A stretch of DNA of 40,291 bases from Gracilibacteraceae bacterium (lineage in GTDB: Bacteria > Bacillota > Desulfitobacteriia > Desulfitobacteriales > Syntrophobotulaceae), in assembly GCA_031266805.1 (NCBI GenBank), contig JAISAH010000099.1, positions 1-40,291 of the forward strand, in the 5' to 3' direction. Numbering within the stretch: position 1 is the stretch's first letter; every line of letters starts with the position of its first letter. The position numbers and the translations under genes were made by a program. The notes under the pieces were generated by a model. The model was not told the origin of the DNA and searched no databases. It saw only the letters and a list, made by a program, of their open reading frames with translations. Below, piece after piece: positions 1 through 7,728 of the stretch.

Positions 1-2
1 TG

Positions 3-2354
3 GGCGAGCATCTGGCCCGGGAAACGGCGTCCACGCTCAGCCTGGAGAGCGAAGTTACAGAAGATCTGGTTTTGCTAAATTCTGGTAATTTCGGCACGAC
101 TATCACTTGGAATTCAAACAAACCGCTGACGATCGACCCGGAAACCGGCAAGGTCACGCCCGGAACGCGGGATATCGCCGTGACTTTGACGGCGACGGTC
201 AGCGCCCCTAAAGGTTTTATGCTTGAGAAGATTTTTGACGTCACTGTCAGGAGCGCCGCTGACGCCAAGGCGGATTCTATCGGCTTCCGTCTGGTCGGCG
301 CGGCCCTGCACCCGGACTATGACGGTTACGGCGAGTGGACCGAATATCAGAACTGGATCAATCCCGTGCGCTATCCCGCAGAGGCGGGCGCGAGCGTCCC
401 CGTGGCCGAGGTCTTTGCCTGGGCGCTGGAAAATGCCGGCCTGAGTTATGTGGAAGGCCAGAGAGGCTATATTACCCAGATCGAGATCCCGGCGAGATTC
501 GGCGGCGGCATGCTGGCCGAGTTCACGAACGGCCCTCACGCCGGCTGGATGTACACGATCAACGGCGAACACTCGGGTGAAAGTCTGCGCGACCATATGG
601 TCGAGGCCGGCGATGAGATCGTCTGGCATTATGCGGACGATTTCCTGCTGGAAACGGACATGGAAGGCGGCACGAAGGAGTACCCGGACGGCTGGCTAAT
701 CCCACCTGACGATGCCACCGACGTCAACGTTCGAATTGATGTCGAGGTCACATCGGATGATATAACAACTGACGAAAACGGCTTCACAGTCGCCGCGGTC
801 ACGGTGGACGCAGATGCGGCGGAAATAGCAGTGAACAAAGCTGTTGACGAGGCGCGCGAGGCGGCGGAGACCAAGGGCGGCGTCGCCGTTACGACGGTGG
901 AGATCCCGGTGACACTGCCGAAGGGCGCTGAAACGCCGGACGCGGTGTATATCGCTTTGCCGGCTGCGGTCGTAAGCGTCCTGAATGACGGCGCTATCGA
1001 CAATGTCAGCGTCACGTCGCCTGTGGGCGATATCAGCCTGAACAGGGCCGCCATCCGCGCTCTGGGCACTGCGGAAAATACCGACGCGCATATCGTGATC
1101 GCCCGAGCGGATGCGGAACTGCCGCAGACAGTGCCGGACTCGGGCGCGGCGCTGTATGAACTGAGCGTTTACCGCTTGCTGAACGACACTTACAATGTGG
1201 AGATCAAATGGTCTTCCGCTACAGAACTGACGATTTCTTTGCCCTATGAGTTGAATGACGGAGAGACCGCGGACGGCGTCACTGTCTGGTATGTGGACGG
1301 CGGCAACGCGGAGGAAGTGCTGTCACGGTACAGCGTGGGGAAAGTCACATTTACCACCAATCACCTCTCGCACTACGCGGTCGGCTATGTGGAACCTAAG
1401 CAAGAAGAACCGCCTGAGCAGCCTGCTCCGGAAGATCCGGTCATATCCAAGCGGCCCATACCGAACGGCGGCAGCGGCCCGGTCTCGAATATTGCGCCGC
1501 CGGTCACGCCGGCTGACCCCGCCGCGCCCATCACGGTCAGCCGGGCCAGTCTCTCCTATATCAGCGGCGCGGATCGGGTCCTCACCTCCGTCGCCATCTC
1601 CCGCCAAGGCTGGGAGAGCGCCGAGACGGTGATCCTCGCCCCCGGCGGACAGAATAATCTGATCGACGCTCTGGCCGTGGCCCCGCTGGCCGGGCAGGAG
1701 GACGCGCCGATACTCCTCAGTACCGGCGGTCTTGACCCGGCTGTGGTCGCGGAGATCCAGCGCCTAGGCGCGAAGAAAGTTTACGCTGTCGGCGCTTTGA
1801 GCCAGGCGGCGATTGAGGCGCTAAGGGCGGCGCTGCCCGGTCTCACGGTTGAGACTTTGCGCGGGGCGAGCCGGTTTGAGACGGCGGCCCTGATCGGGGC
1901 GAAACTGTCCGAGCCGCAGGGGACGTTTGTCGTCGGCTATAACGCCGTGGCGGATGCTGTTTCCGCCGCCTCCTACGCCGCGGCCCACGGTTATCTGATC
2001 CAGATCGCCGGGCCGGACGGCACAGTCGGTCTGGCCGCGGGTACGCCGGCCACAGGCGCTCCGGTCTATATCTTGGGCGGCCCGGCCCTGGTGCGTGACA
2101 TCCCCGGCGCGACGCGTCTCTACGGAGCGACGCGCTACGAGACGAACAAGGCCATCCGCGACGCCCTGCCTTTTGAGTACACGAATATCTACACGGCGGA
2201 CGGCGGCACGTTGGTCGACGCCCTGACCGGCTCGGCTCTCGCCGCCAGAAGCGGCGCCGCCATCGTCCTCACCCCGGGGAATGACCCGGCGGGCGCGGAC
2301 TTCGGAGGCGTCACGGCGGAAACCAAGGTTTACGCCTTCGGCGCCGCGAAGTAG
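3..2354 (+). CDS. Cell-surface protein with CWB2 repeats, 5'-partial
   Basis: The reading frame is open from base 3, so the gene begins outside the window; 783 residues are visible, ending at TAG. Three parts can be seen. Near residues 20-90 there is an Ig-like beta domain (VTLTATVSAPKG). Around residues 115-220 lies a DUF4430/transcobalamin-like region (GWMYTINGEHSG). From about residue 510 to the end there are cell-wall-binding type 2 repeats (PF04122-like), with the typical SRASLSYISGADR, RGASRFETA and YGATRYETN blocks. CWB2 repeats anchor proteins non-covalently to the wall polymers of Clostridia and relatives, so this is probably an exported surface protein; signal peptide and N-terminal domains are not visible. 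A proline-rich linker (EEPPEQPAPEDP) separates the halves. The ligand is unknown. Domain class is fairly sure, function is not. Confidence 0.85.
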   Translation, partial: GEHLARETASTLSLESEVTEDLVLLNSGNFGTTITWNSNKPLTIDPETGKVTPGTRDIAVTLTATVSAPKGFMLEKIFDVTVRSAADAKADSIGFRLVGAALHPDYDGYGEWTEYQNWINPVRYPAEAGASVPVAEVFAWALENAGLSYVEGQRGYITQIEIPARFGGGMLAEFTNGPHAGWMYTINGEHSGESLRDHMVEAGDEIVWHYADDFLLETDMEGGTKEYPDGWLIPPDDATDVNVRIDVEVTSDDITTDENGFTVAAVTVDADAAEIAVNKAVDEAREAAETKGGVAVTTVEIPVTLPKGAETPDAVYIALPAAVVSVLNDGAIDNVSVTSPVGDISLNRAAIRALGTAENTDAHIVIARADAELPQTVPDSGAALYELSVYRLLNDTYNVEIKWSSATELTISLPYELNDGETADGVTVWYVDGGNAEEVLSRYSVGKVTFTTNHLSHYAVGYVEPKQEEPPEQPAPEDPVISKRPIPNGGSGPVSNIAPPVTPADPAAPITVSRASLSYISGADRVLTSVAISRQGWESAETVILAPGGQNNLIDALAVAPLAGQEDAPILLSTGGLDPAVVAEIQRLGAKKVYAVGALSQAAIEALRAALPGLTVETLRGASRFETAALIGAKLSEPQGTFVVGYNAVADAVSAASYAAAHGYLIQIAGPDGTVGLAAGTPATGAPVYILGGPALVRDIPGATRLYGATRYETNKAIRDALPFEYTNIYTADGGTLVDALTGSALAARSGAAIVLTPGNDPAGADFGGVTAETKVYAFGAAK

Positions 2355-2381
2355 TTATAAGCGGGTTCACTCTTTCATCAT

Positions 2382-2420
2382 AACAGAGAACGGGCGGCCG
2401 GCAACCGCCCGTTCCCTGTT
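2382..2420 (+). terminator. Strong hairpin after the surface-protein gene
   Basis: Two 16-base arms (2382-2397 and 2405-2420) pair with a single mismatch around a 7-base loop. The hairpin starts 27 bases after the stop codon. There is no clean T-run after it, so termination may be factor-assisted or the hairpin may protect the mRNA 3' end. Confidence 0.6.
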
Positions 2421-2446
2421 CCCAATCTTTGAATGACAGGTTATGT

Positions 2447-2755
2447 ATGGCAAAGAAAAAAATATTATCGCCGGAAGAACTGGCGGAGAAAAAGGAATGT
2501 ATCGCGATACTCGTCGCCCTGGCCGAGAAATTAGGGCGCCCGCCCATTAAAACGGACACGGCGGGACCCGAGGAGACGCTCAGGATCAAGCGGGCGCTGG
2601 GACCGTGGCCTAGGGCGCTGGAAGCGGCGGGGCTGAAAGCGCCGCGCGAGAGAAAGGCGATACGCAAAGAACGCCAAAGGAAAAAGCAGGTAAAAGCGGA
2701 GGCGTTCAGAGCGGCCAAAGCAGTCGGAACAGCCAAAACAAAAGGGACAGATTGA
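2447..2755 (+). CDS. Small HNH-repeat (homing endonuclease-associated) protein
   Basis: A 102-residue basic protein. Residues about 20-65 match the pattern of the homing-endonuclease-associated repeat (PF18780-like): ALAEKLGRPP, then IKRALGPWPRALEAAGL, with the conserved G-x-W and AAG. This repeat is thought to bind DNA next to HNH nuclease domains, but no HNH domain is present here, and the tail is a Lys/Arg-rich extension. The ATG at 2447 is preferred over an in-frame TTG at 2429 because ACAGG lies 8 bases upstream of it. It stands alone between two hairpin regions, probably as a single-gene unit. It may be a small DNA-binding protein; the function is unknown. Confidence 0.55.
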   Translation: MAKKKILSPEELAEKKECIAILVALAEKLGRPPIKTDTAGPEETLRIKRALGPWPRALEAAGLKAPRERKAIRKERQRKKQVKAEAFRAAKAVGTAKTKGTD

Positions 2756-2772
2756 CCACGTTATCGCAGGGG

Positions 2773-2880
2773 AATGGATTCCGGCATAAAGCCGGAATGC
2801 AGGTACGAGACTGCCGCTTTAGCGGCATAGTCGAGTCCGTACTGGGGCCTAGAGCGCCTTGCGTCGCAGACGCTTAGGCG
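2773..2880. repeat. Cluster of intergenic hairpins, including a REP-like half element
   Basis: Three palindromes lie side by side. Bases 2778-2798 form ATTCCGGC/GCCGGAAT, the same hairpin found at 12691-12711 and, with one change, at 15633-15653. Bases 2812-2827 form TGCCGC/GCGGCA. Bases 2856-2880 form CGCCT..GCGTC/GACGC..AGGCG. No reading frame explains them. They look like a mosaic of REP-type elements, shared with the intergenic gaps of the dsr cluster. Confidence 0.6.
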
Positions 2881-2904
2881 GTCTTGCCAACAGTGACGGG
2901 GGAA

Positions 2905-2933
2905 GGGACGGGCAAGCCCGTCCCTTTCTTTCT
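2905..2933 (+). terminator. Rho-independent terminator between convergent genes
   Basis: GGGACGGGC (2905-2913) pairs with GCCCGTCCC (2916-2924) and is followed on the plus strand by TTTCTTTCT. It lies between the HNH-repeat gene and the end of the minus-strand thioredoxin gene, so the stem could serve both directions, with the better T-rich tail for plus-strand transcripts. Confidence 0.7.
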
Positions 2934-2945
2934 ACGGCGGAACCA

Positions 2946-3254
2946 TTAAAACAGGCTTTCGATGGCTTTCTGAACCACGGGTTTCTGTTTCAGGCCTTCC
3001 AGACGCTCCACTTCGGCGCCGCCTTTGTAAAGCAAGATCGTCGGGAAGCCCTTGACGCCAAGGCGCTCCTTCAGTTCGGCGTTAGCGTCGAAATCGATCT
3101 GGTACATAGGGAAATCCGGCAGGCTTTTCTCGATCTCTTTGAGGACAAAACCCAGCATCTTACATGGGCCGCAAGTCTTCGAGTAAAACTCCACCAAAGT
3201 CGGCGCCGTAATATCCAGAGTTTCGTATTCGGTTTGTGTGATTTCTTTTAACAT
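2946..3254 (-). CDS. trxA: Thioredoxin, linked to the ASST operon
   Basis: A 102-residue, single-domain thioredoxin, the usual length for the family. The active site CGPC is at residues 28-31 (FYSKTCGPCKML), and the cis-proline motif GFPTILLYKGG is intact; the Trp normally before the first Cys is Thr here. It has no signal peptide, so it is a cytoplasmic dithiol-disulfide carrier. It is the third gene of a compact operon: ASST, thioredoxin reductase (1-base gap) and this gene. The pairing gives it a dedicated NADPH-linked reductase. The operon suggests that it supplies reducing equivalents for a reaction involving the ASST; that role is inference. The thioredoxin call itself is secure. Confidence 0.93.
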   Translation of the reverse strand: MLKEITQTEYETLDITAPTLVEFYSKTCGPCKMLGFVLKEIEKSLPDFPMYQIDFDANAELKERLGVKGFPTILLYKGGAEVERLEGLKQKPVVQKAIESLF

Positions 3255-3255
3255 A

Positions 3256-4194
3256 TTATAATAATTCCTTTATATAAGCGGCGGCGCTGTTGGCGGCCAG
3301 AGCGCCGTCAGAGCAGGCGGTGACGATCTGGCGCAGCGGTTTGACCGTGATGTCGCCGGCTCCGAAGACGCCAGGCGCCGCCGTGCGCATCCGCGTGTCG
3401 GCGACGACGCAGCCGGTGCGGTCGGTAATGCCGAGATGGGCGAAAGCTTCCGAGGAAGCGGTAAAGCCGATGTATTCAAAAACGCCGTCACATGCGACGC
3501 GGCGCTCCTCCTGATCGAACTTCGCTCCCCGAAACGAGACGCCGGTGAGCCGGTCCTCGCCGGTGAAAGCCAGCACCTGCTGCCAGATATGGACATCCAC
3601 GTTCGGCAGGGCGCGCAGACGCTCGCAGGCTTTGGGATCGGCGGTCAGATCCAGGTCGGTGACGACGGTCACCCGGCGGCAGATGCTGGCCAGATACAGA
3701 GACTCCTCGACCGCCGAGTTGCCGCCGCCGACGACGACGACGTCCTTGCCCCGGTACTGCGGGCCGTCACAAACGGCGCACCAGGAGATGCCGCCGCCGG
3801 CCCAGCGGTCTTCACCGGGGACGCCCAGCCGCCGCGCCACGGTCCCCGTAGCCAAAATCACCGTTCTGGTCTTAAAGACCGCGTCGTCCTCCTCGCAATG
3901 AACGGTCTTCCACTCGCCGCCGTCATTCACTTTGGTCACGGTGCGATAGTCGAATTCCACTCCCAATTTTTGGGTATGCTCGAACATTTTGATTGCCAGA
4001 TCGGCCCCGCTCAGGCGCCCGGCACCCGGATAGTTTTCGACTTCATTCGTGTTGATGATGTTGCCGCCCGGCGCCAGGCGATCCAGGAGCAGAACCCGGA
4101 GGTTGGCCCGGACGGCGTAAATCGCGGCCGTGAGGCCGGCAGGGCCGGCCCCGACGATCACCGCGTCATAGGTTTTTTCCGCGGACAGTTCCAT
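3256..4194 (-). CDS. trxB: Thioredoxin-disulfide reductase
   Basis: A 312-residue FAD/NAD(P)H-dependent thioredoxin reductase of normal length. The FAD-binding GAGPAG is at residues 15-20, the redox-active CAVC at 139-142, the NAD(P)H-binding VVVGGGNSA near 155-163, and the closing FAD motif VFGAGDI near 275. It passes electrons from NADPH to the adjacent thioredoxin. The start used is ATG at 4194, which overlaps the ASST stop as TGATG and implies translational coupling; a TTG one codon upstream is less likely. It lies between the ASST and the thioredoxin. A second, differently built reductase is encoded at 15667-16899 in the dsr operon, so this genome has at least two specialised thioredoxin systems close together. 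Confidence 0.94.
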   Translation of the reverse strand: MELSAEKTYDAVIVGAGPAGLTAAIYAVRANLRVLLLDRLAPGGNIINTNEVENYPGAGRLSGADLAIKMFEHTQKLGVEFDYRTVTKVNDGGEWKTVHCEEDDAVFKTRTVILATGTVARRLGVPGEDRWAGGGISWCAVCDGPQYRGKDVVVVGGGNSAVEESLYLASICRRVTVVTDLDLTADPKACERLRALPNVDVHIWQQVLAFTGEDRLTGVSFRGAKFDQEERRVACDGVFEYIGFTASSEAFAHLGITDRTGCVVADTRMRTAAPGVFGAGDITVKPLRQIVTACSDGALAANSAAAYIKELL

Positions 4195-6056
4195 CAAATA
4201 CTGATCTCCACACCGGTGTCATACTTATACTCGTCGATGATCAACGAAATCTTGTAGTCGCCGGAAATATTCTCAAAGCTGATCGGCAGTTCCACGGCGC
4301 GCTCGTCGTTTTCCAGGAACGTGCCTACGCACATGGCCAGATACGGGCGCTTCGTCGTGGGGACGAAATAGGCGTGCGTCGTCTTGCCTTCTAGGAGCAG
4401 CATGACCATCTGGCCTTTTTCAAACAAAGCCTTGATCACGAGGCGGTCGGATTCTTGAGCCATCTTCAGGGCGTATTTTTCCGGCACGGCGCCGCCGGCA
4501 GGCAGATCCGGGACCGTCGTGAACTCTTCGGTGACGCCCAGCGAGCCCAGAAGCTCGCCCTTGCCGAAGGTCAGCGCGTCCTCGGGGCAGTAGAGGTCGA
4601 GTTTCTCCGCCCGGTAATAGTTGGCCGGGATCTCCAGCTCGTACATGACCTGATCGTCTTTGACCTCCACGGTGATCGAGTTAAACCGCACGCCCTCGTC
4701 CTGATAGGCCACGGGCGGCAGCTCGCACGCCTCGCCGTTCATATAACCGATACCGCCGGAATGCACGAGGTAGTGGCCTTCGCCGTAGTACTCGACGTTG
4801 CAGATATAGGAGGAAAAGAACTCCGCGCCCCGTTCCTTGCCGTACTGCCAGATCTGCTCGATCTCCATTTTTTCCGTGTCGATCCGGTAGCGCACGCCGC
4901 GGGAAAAATTATCCCTCGCCTTGACGTAGTTCTCCTTGCGTTTGGCGCGCCAATGCCCGTTGTCAAAACACATGACGTCGCCGTCCGGCAGCACCAGACA
5001 GGCGTGCTGCTCATACTGCCAGTCAAAGCGCGAGAGGTCGCCCACCGGTTTGAAGAAATACTTGTCCACCATCTCCTGCGGCCAATTGTCGGGGTCGCCG
5101 ATGATCCACTTCAGCTCGTGGTCGTCATAGCCGATGTTGATGATGATATCCTGGTGGCGCCCGGAGAAAGTCAGGCTGTGCGTTTTTTTATCATACCAGA
5201 CGGCGTTGTTATGGAACCAGTCATGCGCGTCCTGACTGCCGGAACCGCCGGTGGGGTACTGGGGCAGCACCTTCTTGTAGTCCCAGCTCTTCAGGATCTG
5301 GCCGGTGCCGCGGTCGACGAGCACGCACATATCCTCGACGGTGCCCTGCGACGGGTCTTGGGTCAAGATCAGGAGATTGCCGTCTTCCATCTCGAACTGG
5401 TCATGATGGTAGCCGCCGAACAGACGGAATTCTTTGTAAATTTTTCCAATCATGCCCATCTCAAAGAGGCCGGTCACGTTGTAAGGCGGCAGGAGCAGAC
5501 GGTTGGTACCGATGAGCAGGCGCCCGTTTTTGACCCGTTTCAGGTCGAAGGCAAAATTCAGCGTGCCGTACCAGCGCACGTCGCCCCGGTAATCGTAGGC
5601 CGCCGTGCTGGCCGGGGAAGTGGGGCTGAGGAAGACGACCTTGCCGCCGAGATAACCGGGGACGCATTTCACGCCGGTCGGCAGATGGACGGAGTCGGGA
5701 GCTTTTTCGGTGCGGATGCTGAGGGTCTTGACCGCGCCGGTCCCCAGCGTGATCTCCACAGTGTTGTCCGTCTCGGCGTACAGGCCGTAAATCGGCAGGA
5801 GGTGTTCCTTGGCCCGCGGGAAGGAAAAACCGATGTCGCCTTCCGCCTCTTTGCCTTTTACGACGACTTTTGCCTCCGTTTCCTCCGGAGTGGTGAAGCA
5901 GACCAGCGCCGTCAGGGGCGCGATCAGGTAAGGATTCAGTTTAACGTAAGGAGCGTCCAAGGTGTAGGATCCCGCTTTGATCTCCCGCAGCATCGCGGTC
6001 TCCGCCGCGTACTGCTCATCAATAACATGAGCGATTTTCTTGAGCTCGATTCCCAT
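4194..6056 (-). CDS. Arylsulfate sulfotransferase (ASST), cytoplasmic type
   Basis: A 620-residue protein of the PAPS-independent arylsulfate sulfotransferase family, with an N-terminal beta-sandwich region (about 30-120) and a six-bladed beta-propeller. Family enzymes move a sulfuryl group from a phenolic sulfate ester, through a sulfo-histidine, to an acceptor. The motifs fit the known catalytic set: YHHDQ (His218), WFHNN (His282), SGRHQ (Arg300) and YEQHA (His351, the expected sulfated His); the His-to-Arg spacing of 18 matches the E. coli enzyme as I recall it. Unlike the periplasmic E. coli enzyme, no signal peptide is visible (MGIELKKIAHVIDE). The ribosome site GGGAG precedes ATG 6056. 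It is the first gene of an operon with trxB and trxA, which is unusual for this family. Family is confident; acceptor and direction are unknown. Confidence 0.88.
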   Translation of the reverse strand: MGIELKKIAHVIDEQYAAETAMLREIKAGSYTLDAPYVKLNPYLIAPLTALVCFTTPEETEAKVVVKGKEAEGDIGFSFPRAKEHLLPIYGLYAETDNTVEITLGTGAVKTLSIRTEKAPDSVHLPTGVKCVPGYLGGKVVFLSPTSPASTAAYDYRGDVRWYGTLNFAFDLKRVKNGRLLIGTNRLLLPPYNVTGLFEMGMIGKIYKEFRLFGGYHHDQFEMEDGNLLILTQDPSQGTVEDMCVLVDRGTGQILKSWDYKKVLPQYPTGGSGSQDAHDWFHNNAVWYDKKTHSLTFSGRHQDIIINIGYDDHELKWIIGDPDNWPQEMVDKYFFKPVGDLSRFDWQYEQHACLVLPDGDVMCFDNGHWRAKRKENYVKARDNFSRGVRYRIDTEKMEIEQIWQYGKERGAEFFSSYICNVEYYGEGHYLVHSGGIGYMNGEACELPPVAYQDEGVRFNSITVEVKDDQVMYELEIPANYYRAEKLDLYCPEDALTFGKGELLGSLGVTEEFTTVPDLPAGGAVPEKYALKMAQESDRLVIKALFEKGQMVMLLLEGKTTHAYFVPTTKRPYLAMCVGTFLENDERAVELPISFENISGDYKISLIIDEYKYDTGVEISI

Positions 6057-6354
6057 ATGCTCGTCTCCCTTTTCTGAATTTTCCCGAAATCTTATAGCAT
6101 TATTATAAAATGATATGCCGTCAGAAAGGAAGCAAATATTTTTTGGCCTTTTTTAATATTCAAAAAACAAACAGTTGATTGCCCGGCTGAGAAAGCCGCC
6201 AGAATGTCCGTTGTGCGGTTAAAAACTGAGGTTATTTTTAGAAGCGATGGCCACTAAGGACATAAATGTCCCTACCTAAATCAACACAGCAGATCGAAAA
6301 ATATCTTGCTATTGTGTGGACATCGTGATAAGCTGTGGGTGAGGTGTTATATTT
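6057..6354. promoter_or_regulatory. Intergenic region with ASST-operon promoter
   Basis: An A+T-rich gap between the divergent ASST operon and the relB-like gene. On the minus strand a consensus -10 box TATAAT lies at 6102-6107, about 46 bases upstream of the ASST start, but no good -35 box sits at normal distance, which suggests an activator. The plus-strand gene at 6355 is preceded by a GTGAGG ribosome site; its promoter is not clear. No further gene is seen. Confidence 0.4.
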
Positions 6355-6639
6355 ATGGAAAAAGCCGCAAATATTTATGTCCGTGTCAAGCCTGAAATCA
6401 AAGCACAGGCGGAGCAAGTATTCGACGGGTTCGGAATGACTATATCTGAGGCGGTCAACATTTTTTTGCATAAAGCAATTATGGTTGGCGGTATTCCTTT
6501 TGATGTGCGCCCATCCGTTCCAAACGCTGAAACATTGGCGGCTATGCGAGAAGTCGAGCAGATGGAAAAAGACCAGTCCATCGGGAAAGGGTACACCGAC
6601 GTCAAGCAAATGATGGAGGAACTCCTGGCGAAACCTTAG
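6355..6639 (+). CDS. RelB/DinJ-family antitoxin
   Basis: A 94-residue antitoxin. The N-terminal half (NIYVRVKPEIKAQAEQVFDG, then MTISEAVNIFLHKAI) is the ribbon-helix-helix DNA-binding fold of DinJ/RelB proteins; the acidic tail GYTDVKQMMEELL is the toxin-binding end. Such antitoxins repress their own operon and neutralise a YafQ or RelE ribonuclease. The next gene is a YafQ toxin that has lost its first 40 or so residues (6651-6794), so the antitoxin looks like an orphan. It starts at ATG 6355 after GTGAGG. It is part of an accessory patch with several toxin-antitoxin modules. Confidence 0.85.
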   Translation: MEKAANIYVRVKPEIKAQAEQVFDGFGMTISEAVNIFLHKAIMVGGIPFDVRPSVPNAETLAAMREVEQMEKDQSIGKGYTDVKQMMEELLAKP

Positions 6640-6650
6640 ATGCCGTATAC

Positions 6651-6794
6651 AATGATCATCCACTGAAAGGGCAATATTCGGGTTGCCGGGAGTGCCACAT
6701 CACGCCAGATTGGTTACTCATATACAAAATTTCCGGAGATGCCCTATTACTGTTTCTGACGCGCACGGGCACACATTCAGACTTATTTGAGTAG
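6651..6794 (+). pseudogene. 5'-truncated YafQ-type mRNA interferase toxin
   Basis: Reading from 6651 in the frame ending at TAG 6792-6794 gives NDHPLKG, then CRECHITPDWLLIYK, then LTRTGTHSDLFE. This is the C-terminal half of a YafQ/RelE-like toxin, with the residues corresponding to the catalytic His, Asp-Trp and distal His of YafQ. There is no start codon and no N-terminal half: the frame merges upstream into the 3' end of the antitoxin gene, as if a deletion of about 40 codons had joined antitoxin and toxin. YafQ is about 92 residues, of which about 50 remain. It is probably inactive. Confidence 0.75.
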
Positions 6795-6879
6795 TCGCCC
6801 GGCGATATAGACCGAAAAAGTATGACCACATTCAGATGTTTGGCGATTCCCGCCACCGACATTAGGTCGCCTCTTAAAA

Positions 6880-7173
6880 CTACATTCTCCGCGAGTACAA
6901 TTCAACGCCACTGCGGTCAATATGTTCGCGAAGCGGTTGATGGATTATGGTTTCATAGTTCACCACGTCAAATTTATACGGCGTCGGCAGTTCGTCAAGG
7001 TCTGTCAACAGTCCCCCGATATTAACGTCGCCGAATACGGCAATATCAATATCGGAATTATCGCGCCAATTGCCTTTTGCGCGTGAGCCGAACACTACCG
7101 CGCGCGAAACGCCGGAAGCTCTTAATGTATCGATAATAAGCTCAGTGTGTTTATCCGAAAGCCCTATGTTCAT
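6880..7173 (-). CDS. mntA: MntA-type nucleotidyltransferase antitoxin
   Basis: A 97-residue minimal nucleotidyltransferase. The motif GSRAKGNWRDNSDIDIAVFG contains the G-S-x10-D-x-D signature that binds metal and nucleotide. In type VII toxin-antitoxin systems this enzyme (MntA) modifies the HEPN toxin HepT with AMP and so silences it. The ATG at 7173 overlaps the hepT stop as ATGA; a GTG three codons upstream is possible but less likely. The neighbour and gene order (hepT then mntA) support the role. It is cytoplasmic and small, as is normal for the family. Confidence 0.85.
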   Translation of the reverse strand: MNIGLSDKHTELIIDTLRASGVSRAVVFGSRAKGNWRDNSDIDIAVFGDVNIGGLLTDLDELPTPYKFDVVNYETIIHQPLREHIDRSGVELYSRRM

Positions 7174-7580
7174 TTCGCGCACACTTCCAAATAAACCCGC
7201 AATCCTTCAAGAGCGGGGTAAAACTCGCTTTTTATCTGCTGGAAAATTTTGTTAAACGTGCCTTCGTCGTACCTGTGCGACGTCTCGTTACGCGCTTCAA
7301 GCATGTTGATGAACGCTTGACCGTCCACAATCACGTTAGCCGCGAACGCTTCTTTGATAACCGGGCGCGGCGAGGGCTGTACGTCGTGCCCGAGATACCG
7401 CAAATAATCGTTCACGGTCTTCCACGCTAAGTCAAATGTTATCTCGAATCGTTGAATGAAGCCCTCTCGAATAATAGGCGGCGTTTTGTTAAGTTCGTAG
7501 CCGTTGATTTCCGATAACAACGCGCACGCTTTTGAAAAGTTCTCAAATCGTTGTCTCCAGCGAATATCCTGATTATCCAT
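7170..7580 (-). CDS. hepT: HepT-type HEPN ribonuclease toxin (HI0074 family)
   Basis: A 136-residue protein of the 'nucleotidyltransferase substrate-binding' HI0074 family, now understood as HEPN toxins. The R-x4-H active-site motif is present as RNETSH (Arg97, His102), followed by the Tyr that MntA-type antitoxins can modify (HRY). The typical FDLAWKTVNDYL helix is present. It is translationally coupled to mntA. A good promoter lies at 7631-7659 and the ribosome site is AAGGAGC. The module sits next to a remnant of hemA, so it probably arrived at, or beside, a recombination hot spot. Confidence 0.85.
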   Translation of the reverse strand: MDNQDIRWRQRFENFSKACALLSEINGYELNKTPPIIREGFIQRFEITFDLAWKTVNDYLRYLGHDVQPSPRPVIKEAFAANVIVDGQAFINMLEARNETSHRYDEGTFNKIFQQIKSEFYPALEGLRVYLEVCAK

Positions 7581-7630
7581 GCTATTTAAGCTCCTTTTTT
7601 ATTAGCAGAAGCAAAACACCTATCTTTGAT

Positions 7631-7659
7631 ATTTTAAGACATACCGCAGTGAAAGTCAA
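7631..7659 (-). promoter_or_regulatory. Sigma-70-type promoter of hepT-mntA
   Basis: On the minus strand TTGACT (7654-7659) and TAAAAT (7631-7636) are separated by exactly 17 bases. The hepT start is about 50 bases downstream. Confidence 0.7.
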
Positions 7660-7677
7660 TTTGTCTGACGTCCGACG

Positions 7678-7728
7678 TCAAACAAACAGTTGCTCACAGG
7701 CGGCGGCGATAATCCGCTCTCCGCGCCG
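7678..7728. repeat. Distal copy of the hemA 3' end (51-bp direct repeat)
   Basis: This 51-base segment matches 9211-9261, the last 16 codons plus stop of hemA, at 48 of 51 positions. In the hemA frame on the minus strand the three differences are all third-position and synonymous (GGA/GGG, ATT/ATC, CAA/CAG). Homology stops abruptly on the islet side (a TAG appears two codons upstream). With the second copy it bounds a 1.5 kb islet, as attachment-type or recombination repeats do. Confidence 0.85.

Noticed and set aside
4455-6077. A 540-codon open frame on the plus strand opposite the ASST gene
   Set aside because: It is a mirror of a G+C-rich gene: no ribosome site, low-complexity composition and no recognisable domain, while the minus-strand ASST has clear family motifs.
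6656-6862. A 68-codon minus-strand frame
   Set aside because: It is antisense to the YafQ remnant, which has clear toxin motifs; no ribosome site.
6797-6879. Possible remnant gene between the YafQ remnant and mntA
   Set aside because: No frame with a recognisable motif; treated as spacer.
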